A DNA stretch of 64,000 nucleotides from Qipengyuania aquimaris (GCF_009827445.1 NZ_WTYI01000001.1:1578381-1642380); one strand, 5' to 3'. Positions 26,427 to 35,962 are shown, counted from the first letter of the stretch. Made by a program: numbers and translations. Notes: generated by a model not told the origin, from the sequence alone.

Positions 26427-28589
26427 TCAGTCGACGATGTCCATTTCCTCGATCAGGCCCTCTGCCCCGTCGACCTTGTCCATCACCCACAGCATGTAGC
26501 GGGTGTCGACATGGATCGTGCGCGTGGTGCGCGGGTCGAAGTCCCAGTCCGAATTGACGCTTTCGAACGTGCCGTCGAACAGCAGGCCGACCAGCTCTGC
26601 ACGCGCGTTGAGTGTGGCCGAGCCGCTATTGCCGCCCGTGCTGTCGAGGTCGGAGAGAAAGTTGACCGGAACCGAACCGATGCTGTCCAGCGCATAGGGC
26701 CCGTAATCCTTTTCACGGATTTCTTGCAGCTGCTTGGCCGGAGCGTTGAACGGATCTTCGCCGGTGTCCTTTTCAAGGATGCCTTCCAGCGTCGTGAACG
26801 GCAGGTAGGCCATGCCGTCCTTTGGCGATCCGCCCATCACATTGCCATAGGTCACGCGCAGCGTGGAATTGGCGTCGGGATAGGTCGAGAGGCCCTGCGA
26901 CCGCTGCCACTGGGTGATCGCTTCCATATAGGCGGGGCGCAGCGCCTGCGCACGGCCTGCACGCTCTTCCGCTTCGGCTTCCTGCTCGCGCTCGTATTCG
27001 TAAAGCGCGACAGCAAGCTGGATGAACGGGTCTTCGCTCGCCTCGAAATCGGCCGGGCTCGCATCCATCAGCGCAAGGCGCGTTTCGCTGTCGTCCAGCG
27101 TGGTGCCTGCATAATAGCTGTCGAGCTTGGCCGAGAGGGCCGCCGCATCGACATCACCAGTGAGACCTAGCGCATCGTCGAAAACGGCCACGCGGTTTTG
27201 AGCCGGTTCTTCGAGATAGGTATCGAGGAACAGCAGCCACTGCGCCTTGTCGACCGAAGCCTCGTACCGGCGATCGAGCGCCTGCAGGCCTTGCGCAAAG
27301 AACGTCATGTCGCGGTCCTGGTATCCCGGCTCGCGCTGCGCATCGGGCTTCAGCCGCTCCTGTGACAGGCGATAAAGGCGCTGCGCTGCCGAAAGCAGCG
27401 AGGGGCGGGTCGCGAAATTGTACCAGAAGGCTTTTTTCGCTGCGGCTGCACCTTCTACCGTCAGTGCCTGAAGGCCGGAGATGGCATCCCCGTAGTTCGT
27501 CCGCGAGGGATCGGCCGCGATCCATGCTGCGAGTGCTTCTTCGCGGGCGCGGCGACGGTCGACAAGACCGACACGGCGTGCGCCTTCGAGCTGGCCGCGC
27601 GTGTTCTTTTCGAAGTTGTTGAGACCGGCGAGGAGCGATTCGTACTTCACGCGCGCATCCGAACCTTCGGGAGCGGCTTCTTCAATGGTGTCGATCCAGT
27701 CGTTCACCAGCGTGACGTAGGTCGGATAGGTCCAGCTGAAGGTGTTTTCCACCTCGGCCAGCGTGGCATAGCGCTGGGTCGATCCGGGATAGCCTGCAGC
27801 CATCACGAAATCGCCATCATCGAGACCGGCCGCACTTACCTTGAGATGGTGTTCAGGCTGGTAGGGCACGTTGTCTTCGGAATAGTCCGCTGCCGAACCG
27901 TCCGGTCCGACATAGGCGCGGTAGAAGGCGAAATCGCCCGTGTGGCGCGGCCACATCCAGTTATCGATATCGCCGCCATACTTGCCGATGGAATCGGCAG
28001 GCGCATAGACGAGGCGCACGTCGCGCACTTCGAGGCGCTTGATCAGCGTGTATTCCGCGCCGCCATAAAAGCTGGCGACCTGGCAACGCGATCCGGCATC
28101 CTGTTCGCACTCTGCCGTGATGTCCTTCATGCGCTGTTCGAGCGTGTCGTAACGCTCGGTCGCCGAAAGGGCATCGACGCCGTCGCGCATGCGGGCAGTC
28201 ACATCGGTGATCTCGGTCGTCACATAGATGCGCGAGCCAGGTGCGGCAGGCAGTTCGTCGCCCTTCGCCTTGGCGAGAAAGCCGTTCTCGAGATAGTTGT
28301 TCTCGGCGGTGGAATTGTACTGGACCGAACCACGCGCACAGTGGTGGTTGGTCACCACCAGGCCTTCGGGCGAAACGAAGCTGGCGGAACAGCCGCCGAG
28401 CGACACGATCGCACCCATCGGGAAGCCGGTCAGGTCGGTCAGCGTTTCCGGATCGATTTCGAGGCCGGTTTCCTTCAGGTCCTCGGCGATTTCCGGCAGC
28501 TGGCCGGGCGTGAACATGCCTTCCTTGGCGGCAATCGGCGCGGTCGCGGTGCAAGCGAGCAGCGCCGCGATGGTGGCGGTCTTACGCAT
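26427..28589 (-). CDS. S46 family dipeptidyl-peptidase, DPP7-like
   Basis: A 720-residue exported serine peptidase that removes dipeptides from the N-terminus of oligopeptides. A signal peptide (residues 1-21) precedes the double-barrel chymotrypsin fold; catalytic His is in TNHHC (82-83) and Ser655 in GGNSGSATL. Residue 673, 18 after the Ser, is Gly; in characterised members Gly here goes with DPP7 (hydrophobic P1) and Arg with DPP11 (acidic P1). The count from the start even matches the published numbering of the Porphyromonas enzymes as I remember it. A helical cap domain occupies the middle. The gene stands alone with its own terminator. Confidence 0.94.
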   Translation of the reverse strand: MRKTATIAALLACTATAPIAAKEGMFTPGQLPEIAEDLKETGLEIDPETLTDLTGFPMGAIVSLGGCSASFVSPEGLVVTNHHCARGSVQYNSTAENNYLENGFLAKAKGDELPAAPGSRIYVTTEITDVTARMRDGVDALSATERYDTLEQRMKDITAECEQDAGSRCQVASFYGGAEYTLIKRLEVRDVRLVYAPADSIGKYGGDIDNWMWPRHTGDFAFYRAYVGPDGSAADYSEDNVPYQPEHHLKVSAAGLDDGDFVMAAGYPGSTQRYATLAEVENTFSWTYPTYVTLVNDWIDTIEEAAPEGSDARVKYESLLAGLNNFEKNTRGQLEGARRVGLVDRRRAREEALAAWIAADPSRTNYGDAISGLQALTVEGAAAAKKAFWYNFATRPSLLSAAQRLYRLSQERLKPDAQREPGYQDRDMTFFAQGLQALDRRYEASVDKAQWLLFLDTYLEEPAQNRVAVFDDALGLTGDVDAAALSAKLDSYYAGTTLDDSETRLALMDASPADFEASEDPFIQLAVALYEYEREQEAEAEERAGRAQALRPAYMEAITQWQRSQGLSTYPDANSTLRVTYGNVMGGSPKDGMAYLPFTTLEGILEKDTGEDPFNAPAKQLQEIREKDYGPYALDSIGSVPVNFLSDLDSTGGNSGSATLNARAELVGLLFDGTFESVNSDWDFDPRTTRTIHVDTRYMLWVMDKVDGAEGLIEEMDIVD

Positions 28590-28658
28590 TGATTTTCAGT
28601 CCCTCACATGGCGCGCGAGAATGCGCGCGAAACGCGCAGAGGGCTAAGAGGTGGCAAG

Positions 28659-28676
28659 GTCTTGCGCAAGCAAGAC
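28659..28676. repeat. Short perfect hairpin between trmL and the S46 gene
   Basis: GTCTTGC, loop GCAA and GCAAGAC form a perfect 7-base stem 36 bases after the trmL stop. There is no T-run, so it is a weak terminator or an RNA-stability element. Confidence 0.45.
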
Positions 28677-28711
28677 TTCTGTCGGGGACATGGCCGACCG
28701 ACGAACGGCGT

Positions 28712-29167
28712 TCAGATGTGGGTGCGAACCGCCTGGTAGGCTGCAGCCGCAACCGTGTTCGCAAGGTTGAGCGAACGCACCTTGTCCGACCGCATCGGCA
28801 GGCCCACCAGCTGCGCCTCGTGAGCGGAAACTATGTCGGCGGGCAACCCCTTCGTCTCGCGGCCGAAGACAAGATAGGCGTCCTCGGGATAGTCGGGCTC
28901 GTAAAAACTGCGCTTGGCGTATTCCTCGAACAGGAACATCTGGTCTTCGCGCGGGGCGCGCTCGGCAAGGAAGGCGTCCCAGCTGGCGAATTCGACCAGC
29001 CGGATATGCGGCCAGTAGTCGAGGCCAGAACGCTTCACTCGCTTGTCCGAAATCTCGAAGCCGAGCGGGTGGATCAGGATCAGCTCCATGTCGAGCGCCA
29101 CACAGGTGCGCCCCACCGCGCCGGTGTTACCGGGTATCTCGGGATGGACGAGGACGATGGAGGTCAT
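28712..29167 (-). CDS. trmL: tRNA (cytidine/uridine-34 2'-O-)-methyltransferase TrmL
   Basis: A 151-residue SPOUT methyltransferase that methylates the ribose at wobble position 34 of tRNA-Leu using S-adenosylmethionine. Family motifs are PEIPGNTGAVGRTC at residues 9-22 (substrate loop), VFGRETKGLP (about 104-113) and LPMRSDKVRSLNLANTVA, which forms the knotted cofactor site. Length equals that of E. coli TrmL (157) within a few residues. The gatB gene starts upstream on the same strand and ends 28 bases before trmL, so they may be cotranscribed. Confidence 0.95.
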   Translation of the reverse strand: MTSIVLVHPEIPGNTGAVGRTCVALDMELILIHPLGFEISDKRVKRSGLDYWPHIRLVEFASWDAFLAERAPREDQMFLFEEYAKRSFYEPDYPEDAYLVFGRETKGLPADIVSAHEAQLVGLPMRSDKVRSLNLANTVAAAAYQAVRTHI

Positions 29168-29195
29168 CGCCCTCCCCCTGTTTTTGGCCGGGTGA

Positions 29196-30695
29196 TCAGC
29201 CCAGCTTGTCCTTGAGGATCTGGTTCACGACCGCCGGATTGGCCTTGCCCTGCATGGCCTTCATGGTCTGGCCCACGAAGAAACCGAACAGCTTGTCCTT
29301 GCCGCCGCGGTATTCTTCTACCTTGTCGGCGTTGGCAGCGATGATTTCGTCGATCGCCGCCTCGATGGCGCCGGTATCGCTGACCTGCTTGAGGCCCTTT
29401 TCGTCCGCGATGGCTTCAGGATCGTCGCCGGAGCGAAGGACGTGTTCGTAGATTTCCTTGGCCTGTCCGCCGGAGATCTCGCCCTTGTCCTGCATCGCCA
29501 GGATCTTCGCCTGCGCTTGGGCAGTGGCATTGGCCGGATCGGCTTCATCGCCCAGCGACTTCATGACGCCGGGAGCGACCGAAAGCGCCCAGTTCGCCAC
29601 CTGCGTCGCGACCTTGGCTTCCGGCTTGCCGATCTGGCTGGCCGTTGCCGAAAGCAGCGTTTCGAAGCGGCCGAAGGTTTCGACCTCTGCCGTCAGTTCG
29701 CGCGCGTTGTAGGGCGTGAGGCCCAGCTCGTTCTCGTAACGCTGGCGCTTGGCGTCGGGCAGTTCCGGCAGGCTGGCGCGGCATTCCTCGATGAAGCTGT
29801 CTTCCAGCTCGAGCGGGAGGAGATCGGGATCGGGGAAGTAGCGATAATCGTGCGCGTCTTCCTTGCTGCGCATGGAGCGCGTTTCGTTGCGGTCCGGATC
29901 GTAGAGCCGCGTTTCCTGCACAACGCTGCCGCCGTCCTCGATCAGGTCGACCTGGCGGCGCGCTTCCTGTTCGATCACCGCCATCACGAAGCGGACCGAG
30001 TTCACGTTCTTGGTTTCGGTACGCGTGCCTAGCTCGCTGGAGCCGACCTTGCGAACCGAGACGTTGACGTCGGCGCGCATCGAGCCCTGCTCCATATTGC
30101 CGTCGCAGCTGCCGACATAGCGCAGGATCGAGCGCAGCTTGCGGACGTAGGCGCCCGCTTCCGCAGGCGAGGTCATGTCAGGCTTCGAGACGATCTCCAT
30201 CAGGGCAATGCCCGTGCGATTGAGGTCGACATAGGACATGGTCGGATGCTGGTCGTGCATCAGCTTGCCCGCATCCTGTTCGACGTGGATACGCTCGATA
30301 CCGATGACCTTGTCTTCGGGAATACCGGCCTTCTCGTCCGCCTCGATCACGAGCTGTCCCTCGCCCACAATGGGGTGGTAGAGCTGGCTGATCTGGTAGC
30401 CCTGCGGCAGGTCGGCGTAGAAGTAGTTCTTGCGGTCGAACCGGCTCCACTTGTTGATCTGCGCCTCGATCGCCATGCCGGTGCGCACGGCCTGGCGGAT
30501 GCATTCGCGATTTGGCACGGGCAGCATGCCGGGCATGGCCGCATCGACCAGGCTCACCTGCGTATTGGGCTCGGCTCCGAAAGCGGTGGAGGCGCCGCTG
30601 AACAGCTTGGCGTTGGACGTGACCTGCGCATGGACTTCGAGGCCGATCACGACCTCCCATTCGCCCGTTGCGCCCTGAATTGTGTAGCTAGTCAT
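29196..30695 (-). CDS. gatB: Aspartyl/glutamyl-tRNA amidotransferase subunit B
   Basis: A 499-residue subunit of GatCAB, which converts Glu-tRNA(Gln) or Asp-tRNA(Asn) to the amidated form. The family opening [12 protein letters not shown] sits at residues 12-23, the zinc/kinase-like catalytic core follows, and the C-terminal YqeY-like tRNA-binding domain ends [17 protein letters not shown] 30695 was chosen by family similarity; 93 extra open codons upstream do not resemble GatB. Unusually it is separated from gatA and gatC by an FkbM gene on the other strand. Confidence 0.97.
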   Translation of the reverse strand: MTSYTIQGATGEWEVVIGLEVHAQVTSNAKLFSGASTAFGAEPNTQVSLVDAAMPGMLPVPNRECIRQAVRTGMAIEAQINKWSRFDRKNYFYADLPQGYQISQLYHPIVGEGQLVIEADEKAGIPEDKVIGIERIHVEQDAGKLMHDQHPTMSYVDLNRTGIALMEIVSKPDMTSPAEAGAYVRKLRSILRYVGSCDGNMEQGSMRADVNVSVRKVGSSELGTRTETKNVNSVRFVMAVIEQEARRQVDLIEDGGSVVQETRLYDPDRNETRSMRSKEDAHDYRYFPDPDLLPLELEDSFIEECRASLPELPDAKRQRYENELGLTPYNARELTAEVETFGRFETLLSATASQIGKPEAKVATQVANWALSVAPGVMKSLGDEADPANATAQAQAKILAMQDKGEISGGQAKEIYEHVLRSGDDPEAIADEKGLKQVSDTGAIEAAIDEIIAANADKVEEYRGGKDKLFGFFVGQTMKAMQGKANPAVVNQILKDKLG

Positions 30696-30740
30696 GGTGC
30701 ATGCCGATAAGCGTTTGCAGCGCACGATGGAAGGGGCTGG

Positions 30741-31523
30741 ATGCGACCGATTGCAAAGTTTCTGGCACGCCGCCTGGCCGCCTTGGCCGGGAGAGAGCTG
30801 GTACCTGCCGGAACGCTTGCCGAAATGAGCGACAAGGTGCTGCTCGGTGAAAAGGCGTTGCTGCTCTCGATGGTGGAGGACGGGCGCTTGCGCGAAGCGC
30901 TGGATTTGCTCCCGCACAGTCCTTCGCAATTGAACCAGGACTTCTTCGCCCTGTCCGCAACCGGCTGGAAACACAGCGGGTTCTTCGTGGAATTCGGCGC
31001 GACCGACGGCGTCACGCTCAGCAACTCCTACCTCCTGGAGATTTACTTCGGGTGGCGCGGTATCCTTGCGGAACCGGGCCGGGTCTGGCGCGGGCGGCTG
31101 GAAAATTCCGGACGCAGCGCGGCCAAGGACTACGATTGCGTGTGGTCGAAGAGCGGCGAGACCCTGTCATTCTGCGAAACGGAATGGTCGGAAACGTCCA
31201 CCATCGAAGCGTTCAGCGCGCGCGACCATCACGAGCGGCGAGCGGCGAGGCGCTATGACGTCAGCACCGTGTCCCTCGGCGACCTACTCGACCGGCATGA
31301 TGCGCCTGCCACTATCGACTACCTGTCGATCGACACGGAAGGCAGCGAGTTCGCCATCCTTGAGGCCTACGACTTCGCGTCGCGTCCGATCGGCTGCATC
31401 ACGGTCGAGCATAATTACACGCCCGACCGCGAGCGCATACACGCGCTCCTGACATCGCAGGGCTACGAACGGCGCTTCGAGGACCTGTCGCAGTTCGACG
31501 ACTGGTACGTCCAAGTCCGCTAG
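30741..31523 (+). CDS. FkbM family methyltransferase
   Basis: A 260-residue S-adenosylmethionine-dependent methyltransferase. The glycine-poor motif I variant [16 protein letters not shown] (about residues 75-90) and the FkbM signature [20 protein letters not shown] (about 195-214) are clear. FkbM enzymes methylate hydroxyls of sugars or secondary metabolites; the acceptor here is unknown. The first 55 residues are a helical extension. It is divergent from gatB (45 bases) and convergent with gatA (4 bases between stops), so it splits the gat genes without disturbing either. No glycan cluster is adjacent. Confidence 0.9.
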   Translation: MRPIAKFLARRLAALAGRELVPAGTLAEMSDKVLLGEKALLLSMVEDGRLREALDLLPHSPSQLNQDFFALSATGWKHSGFFVEFGATDGVTLSNSYLLEIYFGWRGILAEPGRVWRGRLENSGRSAAKDYDCVWSKSGETLSFCETEWSETSTIEAFSARDHHERRAARRYDVSTVSLGDLLDRHDAPATIDYLSIDTEGSEFAILEAYDFASRPIGCITVEHNYTPDRERIHALLTSQGYERRFEDLSQFDDWYVQVR

Positions 31524-31527
31524 GCGG

Positions 31528-33009
31528 TTACCACCACTTGTCCGGCTTGGCTTCGAACCCGGAACGCTGCTGGATCGCGAGACCGGCGTTGAGCACGCCC
31601 TGCTCGTCGAAGGGCTTGCCGACGATCTGCAGGCCGAGCGGGAGGCCGTCCTCGTTGATCGTGGCCGGCACGCTCATCGCGGGAAGGCCGGCCAGCGATG
31701 CGGGAACGGCGAAAACGTCGTTCAGATACATCGTCAGCGGATCTTCGTTGAGCGAACCCAGCGGGAAGCTGGCGGTCGGCGTCGTTGGCGCAAGGATCGC
31801 GTCGCACTGGCCGAAAGCTTTCTCGAAATCCTGTGCCACCAGCGTGCGGATCTTTTGCGCCTGCGTGTAATAGGCGTCGTAGAAACCGGCGCTGAGCACA
31901 TAGGTGCCGATCAGCACGCGGCGCTTCACCTCGTCACCGAAACCGGCGGCGCGGGTGGCAGCATACATGTCCTGCAGGCCGGCGCCCTCGGGCAGGTCGC
32001 GCAAGCCGTAGCGCACGCCGTCATAACGCGCGAGGTTGGACGAGGCTTCTGCGGGGGCGATGATGTAATAGGCCGGCAGCGCATACTTGGTATGCGGCAG
32101 CGAGATATCGACGATTTCCGCCCCTGCATCGCGCAGCCATGCCTTGCCCTGTTCCCAGCTGTCGAGAATGGCCTGGTCGGTGCCGTCCATGCGGTATTCC
32201 TTCGGGATACCGACCTTCTTGCCCTTCAGGTCCGCATCGAGCGCGGCTTCCCAGTTCGGCACGTCCATCTTGAGGGACGTCGCATCCTTGGGGTCGAAAC
32301 CGGCCATGGCTTCGAGCATGATCGCGCAATCTTCGACCGAGCGCGCCATCGGGCCTGCCTGGTCGAGGCTGCTGGCAAAGGCGACGACGCCCCAGCGGCT
32401 GCAACGGCCATAGGTCGGCTTGATGCCGCAAATGCCGGTGAAAGCTGCGGGCTGGCGGATCGAACCGCCCGTGTCGGTGCCGGTGGCGGCGGGCGCAATG
32501 CGCGCAGCGACGGCGGAGGAGGAACCGCCGGAAGAACCACCCGGGCTCATCGCGGCATTGGTGCCATCCTTCTTCCACGGCGAATTGACGTTGCCGAAGT
32601 AGCTGGTCTCGTTCGAGGAGCCCATCGCGAACTGGTCAAGGTTGAGCTTGCCCAGCATCCCTGCGCCTGCATCCCACAGGTTCTGGCTGACAGTGCTTTC
32701 GTACTGCGGCTTGAACCCTTCGAGGATGTGGCTGGCGGCCGTGGTCTGGACGCCGTGGGTTGCAAACAGGTCCTTCATGCCGATGGGCACGCCGCCCATC
32801 TTGCCGAGGTCTTCGCCCTTGGCACGCTTCGCATCGACTGCATCTGCCGCGGCAAGAGCATGATCGGGCGTGGTGACGATGAAGGCGTTGAGTTCGGCAG
32901 CGGCTGCGACGGCAACATTGAAGCTATCGGCCACTTCGCGCGCGGTGAAATCGCCGCCGGCCACGCCGTCGCGGATTTCCTTCACGCCGAGATTCGTAAG
33001 GTCGGTCAT
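31528..33009 (-). CDS. gatA: Aspartyl/glutamyl-tRNA amidotransferase subunit A
   Basis: A 493-residue amidase subunit that frees ammonia from glutamine for GatB. The Ser-cisSer-Lys triad is present: Lys79 in PIGMKDLFA, Ser159 in [13 protein letters not shown] and the nucleophile Ser183 in GTDTGGSIR, with the spacing known for GatA. Its start overlaps the gatC stop by one base (TAATG), so the two are coupled. Length is normal. Confidence 0.97.
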   Translation of the reverse strand: MTDLTNLGVKEIRDGVAGGDFTAREVADSFNVAVAAAAELNAFIVTTPDHALAAADAVDAKRAKGEDLGKMGGVPIGMKDLFATHGVQTTAASHILEGFKPQYESTVSQNLWDAGAGMLGKLNLDQFAMGSSNETSYFGNVNSPWKKDGTNAAMSPGGSSGGSSSAVAARIAPAATGTDTGGSIRQPAAFTGICGIKPTYGRCSRWGVVAFASSLDQAGPMARSVEDCAIMLEAMAGFDPKDATSLKMDVPNWEAALDADLKGKKVGIPKEYRMDGTDQAILDSWEQGKAWLRDAGAEIVDISLPHTKYALPAYYIIAPAEASSNLARYDGVRYGLRDLPEGAGLQDMYAATRAAGFGDEVKRRVLIGTYVLSAGFYDAYYTQAQKIRTLVAQDFEKAFGQCDAILAPTTPTASFPLGSLNEDPLTMYLNDVFAVPASLAGLPAMSVPATINEDGLPLGLQIVGKPFDEQGVLNAGLAIQQRSGFEAKPDKWW

Positions 33010-33311
33010 TACTCGATCACCTTGGGCACGCCGAAGAAGCCGTGTTCGGCCGCCGGGGCATTGGCCAGCACATCGTCGCGCCGTCCGCCGGACGTTTCGG
33101 GAATGGCGTCGACCACATCGTCGCGCAGGCGCAGCGTGTTCGGGATGACCGCGGTCATCGGCTCTACGCCGGAGGTGTCGACTTCGCCCAGCTGCTCCAC
33201 CCAGTCGAGGATGTTGTTGAGCTCGGGCACCATGCGATCCAGCTCCGCATCCTCCATCCGGATGCGGGCCAGAGAGGCGATTTTCGCCACTTCTTCTCGG
33301 GTAACTGACAT
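33009..33311 (-). CDS. gatC: Aspartyl/glutamyl-tRNA amidotransferase subunit C
   Basis: A 100-residue GatC that wraps around and stabilises GatA-GatB. Family features are [12 protein letters not shown] at residues 8-19, [21 protein letters not shown] (about 31-51) and LRLRDDVV. It is the first gene of the gatC-gatA pair. The preceding GAAGAAG stretch provides a modest ribosome site. Confidence 0.95.
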   Translation of the reverse strand: MSVTREEVAKIASLARIRMEDAELDRMVPELNNILDWVEQLGEVDTSGVEPMTAVIPNTLRLRDDVVDAIPETSGGRRDDVLANAPAAEHGFFGVPKVIE

Positions 33312-33360
33312 GGGCGCGCGTTAGCCGTGTGGCGCGCGCGCTTCAAGCAGGCTTTGCGCC

Positions 33361-33936
33361 TTATTCGACGGGCGCTTGCTGAGGGGCACCCTGGGGGCCG
33401 CCGGGACCGCCCTGCGCACCCATCTGGGCCTGCAATTGCATGAAGCGCTGCTGCGCTTCTTCAAGCGACATGATTTCCGTCACTTCGACCTCGAAGATGA
33501 GGTCGCTATTGGCCGGAATGTCCGATCCGGGAGGCGGCGTTGCGCCATAGGCCTGCTCTGCCGGAATTTCGATGCGGTACTTGCCGCCCTTCTGCGTCTG
33601 CATCAGGCCTTCGGCGAAGCCTTCGATGATGCCGCCCTGCTCGTCGAGCGGGAACGGCGTGCCCGCCGGGAAGATCTCGGGCGGGAACGGGCTCGGCTGC
33701 GAACGGTCGAATTCGGTGCCATCGGGCAGCGTGCCCACGTAGTTGGCAAAGACCACATCGCCGATCTGCGGCGAAGGACCGACACCCTCGGTCAGTGTTT
33801 CCACTTCCACGCCCTTGGGCACGGCAGCCCACGCCAGGCCTGCACCGAGCAGGATGGCGACGATGACGCCCAGCCAGAGCTTGGTGAGCGAGCCCTTCTT
33901 GATGGGGCGGAGCGGTACGCGGGTGATCTCGGTCAT
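33361..33936 (-). CDS. Membrane-anchored FKBP-type peptidyl-prolyl isomerase
   Basis: A 191-residue folding catalyst. The ATG at 33936 (MTEITRVPLRP) is preferred over in-frame codons up to 33987, which lack family character. A single helix at about 17-36 (LWLGVIVAILLGAGLAWAA) anchors it with the FKBP domain in the periplasm. The domain (about 50-155) has VFANYVGTLPDGTEFDRS and IPAEQAYGATPPPGSDIPANSDLIFEVE-type strands, with a conserved GYG-equivalent AYG. A Gln/Gly/Pro-rich tail follows. It lies downstream of rpsU, separated by a hairpin. Confidence 0.9.
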   Translation of the reverse strand: MTEITRVPLRPIKKGSLTKLWLGVIVAILLGAGLAWAAVPKGVEVETLTEGVGPSPQIGDVVFANYVGTLPDGTEFDRSQPSPFPPEIFPAGTPFPLDEQGGIIEGFAEGLMQTQKGGKYRIEIPAEQAYGATPPPGSDIPANSDLIFEVEVTEIMSLEEAQQRFMQLQAQMGAQGGPGGPQGAPQQAPVE

Positions 33937-33957
33937 GTAAAATTCGCCTGTAATACG

Positions 33958-33984
33958 CAAAGGGCGCGGATTTCTCCGCGCCCT
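33958..33984 (-). terminator. Probable terminator between rpsU and the FKBP gene
   Basis: On the minus strand AGGGCGCGGA, loop GAAA and TCCGCGCCCT form a perfect 10-base stem followed only by TTTGCG. It starts 32 bases after the rpsU stop. Confidence 0.7.
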
Positions 33985-34015
33985 CATGGCTTAGCTTGCA
34001 GAAGCAATCAACGGC

Positions 34016-34222
34016 TTACTTGATGCCGTCACGCTCCATGCGCTTACGCTCCAGCTTGCGAGCGCGGCGAACTGCAGCAGCCTTTTCACGGGCGCGCTTT
34101 TCGCTCGGCTTTTCGTAGTGGCGGCGCAGCTTCATTTCGCGATAGACGCCTTCACGCTGCAGCTTCTTCTTGAGCGCGCGGAGGGCCTGGTCGACATTGT
34201 TATCGCGAACCATGATCTGCAT
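34016..34222 (-). CDS. rpsU: Ribosomal protein bS21
   Basis: A 68-residue, strongly basic 30S protein that sits next to the 3' end of 16S rRNA and helps mRNA recruitment. The sequence [20 protein letters not shown] is the standard alphaproteobacterial form. ATG 34222 lies 11 bases after GAGG; a TTG nine bases further upstream is the alternative but sits too close to that site. The gene is monocistronic or followed by the FKBP gene. Its leader contains unusual signals described separately. Confidence 0.96.
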   Translation of the reverse strand: MQIMVRDNNVDQALRALKKKLQREGVYREMKLRRHYEKPSEKRAREKAAAVRRARKLERKRMERDGIK

Positions 34223-34427
34223 AAAATTCAATACCTCGACTTACGGGCCAGAGCCCGCTTCTTGCGGGGTATGCCTCCTTGAATAGGGTTTCGCTTTATC
34301 AACGAAAAGCGCGCCGAATCCGTTCCGGACCGGCTCGAATGGCGGCCACATACGGATTCGAGCCATAAAAGGCAAGCGTGCAGTGCCGCCTTTCGCAAAC
34401 CCGCGCGAGCGGCTAGGGGATCGCGCA
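34223..34427. promoter_or_regulatory. Structured rpsU leader / crcB upstream region with orphan Shine-Dalgarno
   Basis: Read toward rpsU, this 205-base gap contains a perfect 9-base inverted repeat (GGCTCGAAT and ATTCGAGCC, 34332-34364), a small TTTCG/CGAAA repeat (about 34286-34304), then a perfect AAGGAGG (34280-34274) with no ATG, GTG or TTG after it at usable spacing, a CCCGC-AAGAA-GCGGG hairpin (about 34252-34266), and only then the modest GAGG used by rpsU. Read the other way it is the crcB upstream region, and no fluoride riboswitch is recognisable. Confidence 0.5.
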
Positions 34428-34838
34428 ATGTCCACCCTCTCCCCCCTTGCCGCAACCCTGCATGTCGCCATCGGCGGCGGTATCGGTGCGGCCATGCGTT
34501 ACCAGACCGGGCGCGCTATGACGCAATGGCTCGGCGCACCGATCATGGGCGCCTTCCCCTTCGCCACCCTCGCCGTAAACGCGATCGGCAGCCTGCTGAT
34601 GGGCTTGCTGGCCGGCTGGCTGGTGCGATCGGGAGCCGACACCAGCGAGCAGACGCGCCTGCTGCTTGGCGCTGGCGTTCTGGGCGGCTTCACCACTTTC
34701 AGCGCCTTCAGCCTGGAAATGGTGATGCTGATCGAGCGCGGACAATATCTCTTCGCAACGCTATATGCCGTCCTTTCCTTCGCGCTCGGCATCACCGGGC
34801 TGATGGTCGGGCTTGCAGTCATGAGGATGGCAGGATGA
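34428..34838 (+). CDS. crcB: Fluoride channel CrcB/FluC
   Basis: A 136-residue inner-membrane protein with four predicted helices, which as a dual-topology dimer lets fluoride out. Signatures are GGGIGAAMRY at the first helix, FPFATLAVNAIGS and the Phe-box GGFTTFSAFSLE. ATG 34428 follows AGGGGA. The stop overlaps the next start in ATGA, so it heads a tightly coupled cluster running to 38117. Confidence 0.95.
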   Translation: MSTLSPLAATLHVAIGGGIGAAMRYQTGRAMTQWLGAPIMGAFPFATLAVNAIGSLLMGLLAGWLVRSGADTSEQTRLLLGAGVLGGFTTFSAFSLEMVMLIERGQYLFATLYAVLSFALGITGLMVGLAVMRMAG

Positions 34839-35962
34839 AAACCTCCGACGAAGTACGCCAGTTCACGGTCGAGGCCGACGATGACGGCATCCGTGTCGAC
34901 CGCTGGTTCAAGCGGCATTTGCCGCAAGTGGGCTTCGGCACCGTCAGCAAGTGGGCGCGCACCGGCCAGGTCCGCGTCGACGGCAAGCGGGTGAAGCCCG
35001 ACGACCGGCTCGCACAGGGCCAGCAGATCCGCGTGCCCCCGGGCGGCGACGCGGCGCACAAGAAGCCGAAGGCCAAGCGCGAGTTGAGCCAGGCCGAGAT
35101 CGAACAGGCGCACGACATGGTCATCAAGAAGACCAAGTCCGCGATCGCGCTCAACAAGCCGGCGGGCCTCGCCACGCAGGGCGGCACGAATACTTTCAAC
35201 CATGTCGACGGGCTGCTCGATGCCTTCGTCGAGGGCGAGGACGATGTCCGCCCGCGCCTCGTGCACCGGCTCGACAAGGATACCTCCGGCGTCCTGCTCG
35301 TGGCGCGGACGCCCGGTAGCGCGGCGTTCTTTTCCAAGCGGTTTTCCGGTCGCAGCGCCAAGAAGATCTACTGGGCGCTGGTGGTCGGTGTGCCGGACAT
35401 CAAGCAGGGCGTTATCGAGGCACCATTGGCCAAGCAGCCCGGATCGGGCGGCGAGAAGATGCATGTCGACCATGAAGGCGGCGCCCCCGCCAAGACCAAG
35501 TATCGTGTCGTGGAGACGGCGGCCAAGACCGCCGCATGGCTCGAACTCCAGCCGATGACGGGCCGCACCCACCAGCTGCGCGTCCATTGTGCGGCCATGG
35601 GCCATCCCATCGTGGGCGACGGCAAATACGGCGGTCGCGACGCTTTCCTGACCGGTTCCATCAGCCGCAAGATGCACCTGCACGCGCGGCGCCTGATCAT
35701 CGACAGCCCGGACGGCGGCAAGCTGGACGTGATCGCCGACCTGCCCGAACACTTCGCCGCCTCGCTCGAACAGCTTGGCTTCGACGAGAACGCCAGCGAC
35801 GCCACGCCCATGCGTGACGATCCGCCGCCCAAATCGCGCGAAGAGAAGAAGCAGCAGGCCCGCCAGCACGCCAAGAACTACCGCAAGGCCCAGCGTGGCC
35901 CGCGCAGGGCGCGTGGCGGAACCGGCGGAAAGGGCCCGGCAAAGGGCAAGGGCAAGCGCTGA
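34835..35962 (+). CDS. RluC-type 23S rRNA pseudouridine synthase
   Basis: A 375-residue RluA-family synthase. Residues about 15-75 form an S4 RNA-binding domain (DDGIRVDRWFKRHLP), and the catalytic Asp147 lies in RLVHRLDKDTSG. Later motifs MTGRTHQLRVHCAAMGHPIVGD complete the domain. The last 50 residues are a Lys/Arg/Gln-rich tail (KSREEKKQQARQHAKN to GKGKGKR) absent from E. coli RluC and probably binding RNA. Specificity (positions 955/2504/2580 in E. coli RluC) is assumed from similarity. Start overlaps crcB, stop overlaps the paiB-like gene. Confidence 0.92.
   Translation: MKTSDEVRQFTVEADDDGIRVDRWFKRHLPQVGFGTVSKWARTGQVRVDGKRVKPDDRLAQGQQIRVPPGGDAAHKKPKAKRELSQAEIEQAHDMVIKKTKSAIALNKPAGLATQGGTNTFNHVDGLLDAFVEGEDDVRPRLVHRLDKDTSGVLLVARTPGSAAFFSKRFSGRSAKKIYWALVVGVPDIKQGVIEAPLAKQPGSGGEKMHVDHEGGAPAKTKYRVVETAAKTAAWLELQPMTGRTHQLRVHCAAMGHPIVGDGKYGGRDAFLTGSISRKMHLHARRLIIDSPDGGKLDVIADLPEHFAASLEQLGFDENASDATPMRDDPPPKSREEKKQQARQHAKNYRKAQRGPRRARGGTGGKGPAKGKGKR

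Noticed and set aside
34232-34427. Fluoride riboswitch before crcB
   Set aside because: The conserved pseudoknot sequence of the crcB motif is not present; the structures there seem to belong to the rpsU leader.
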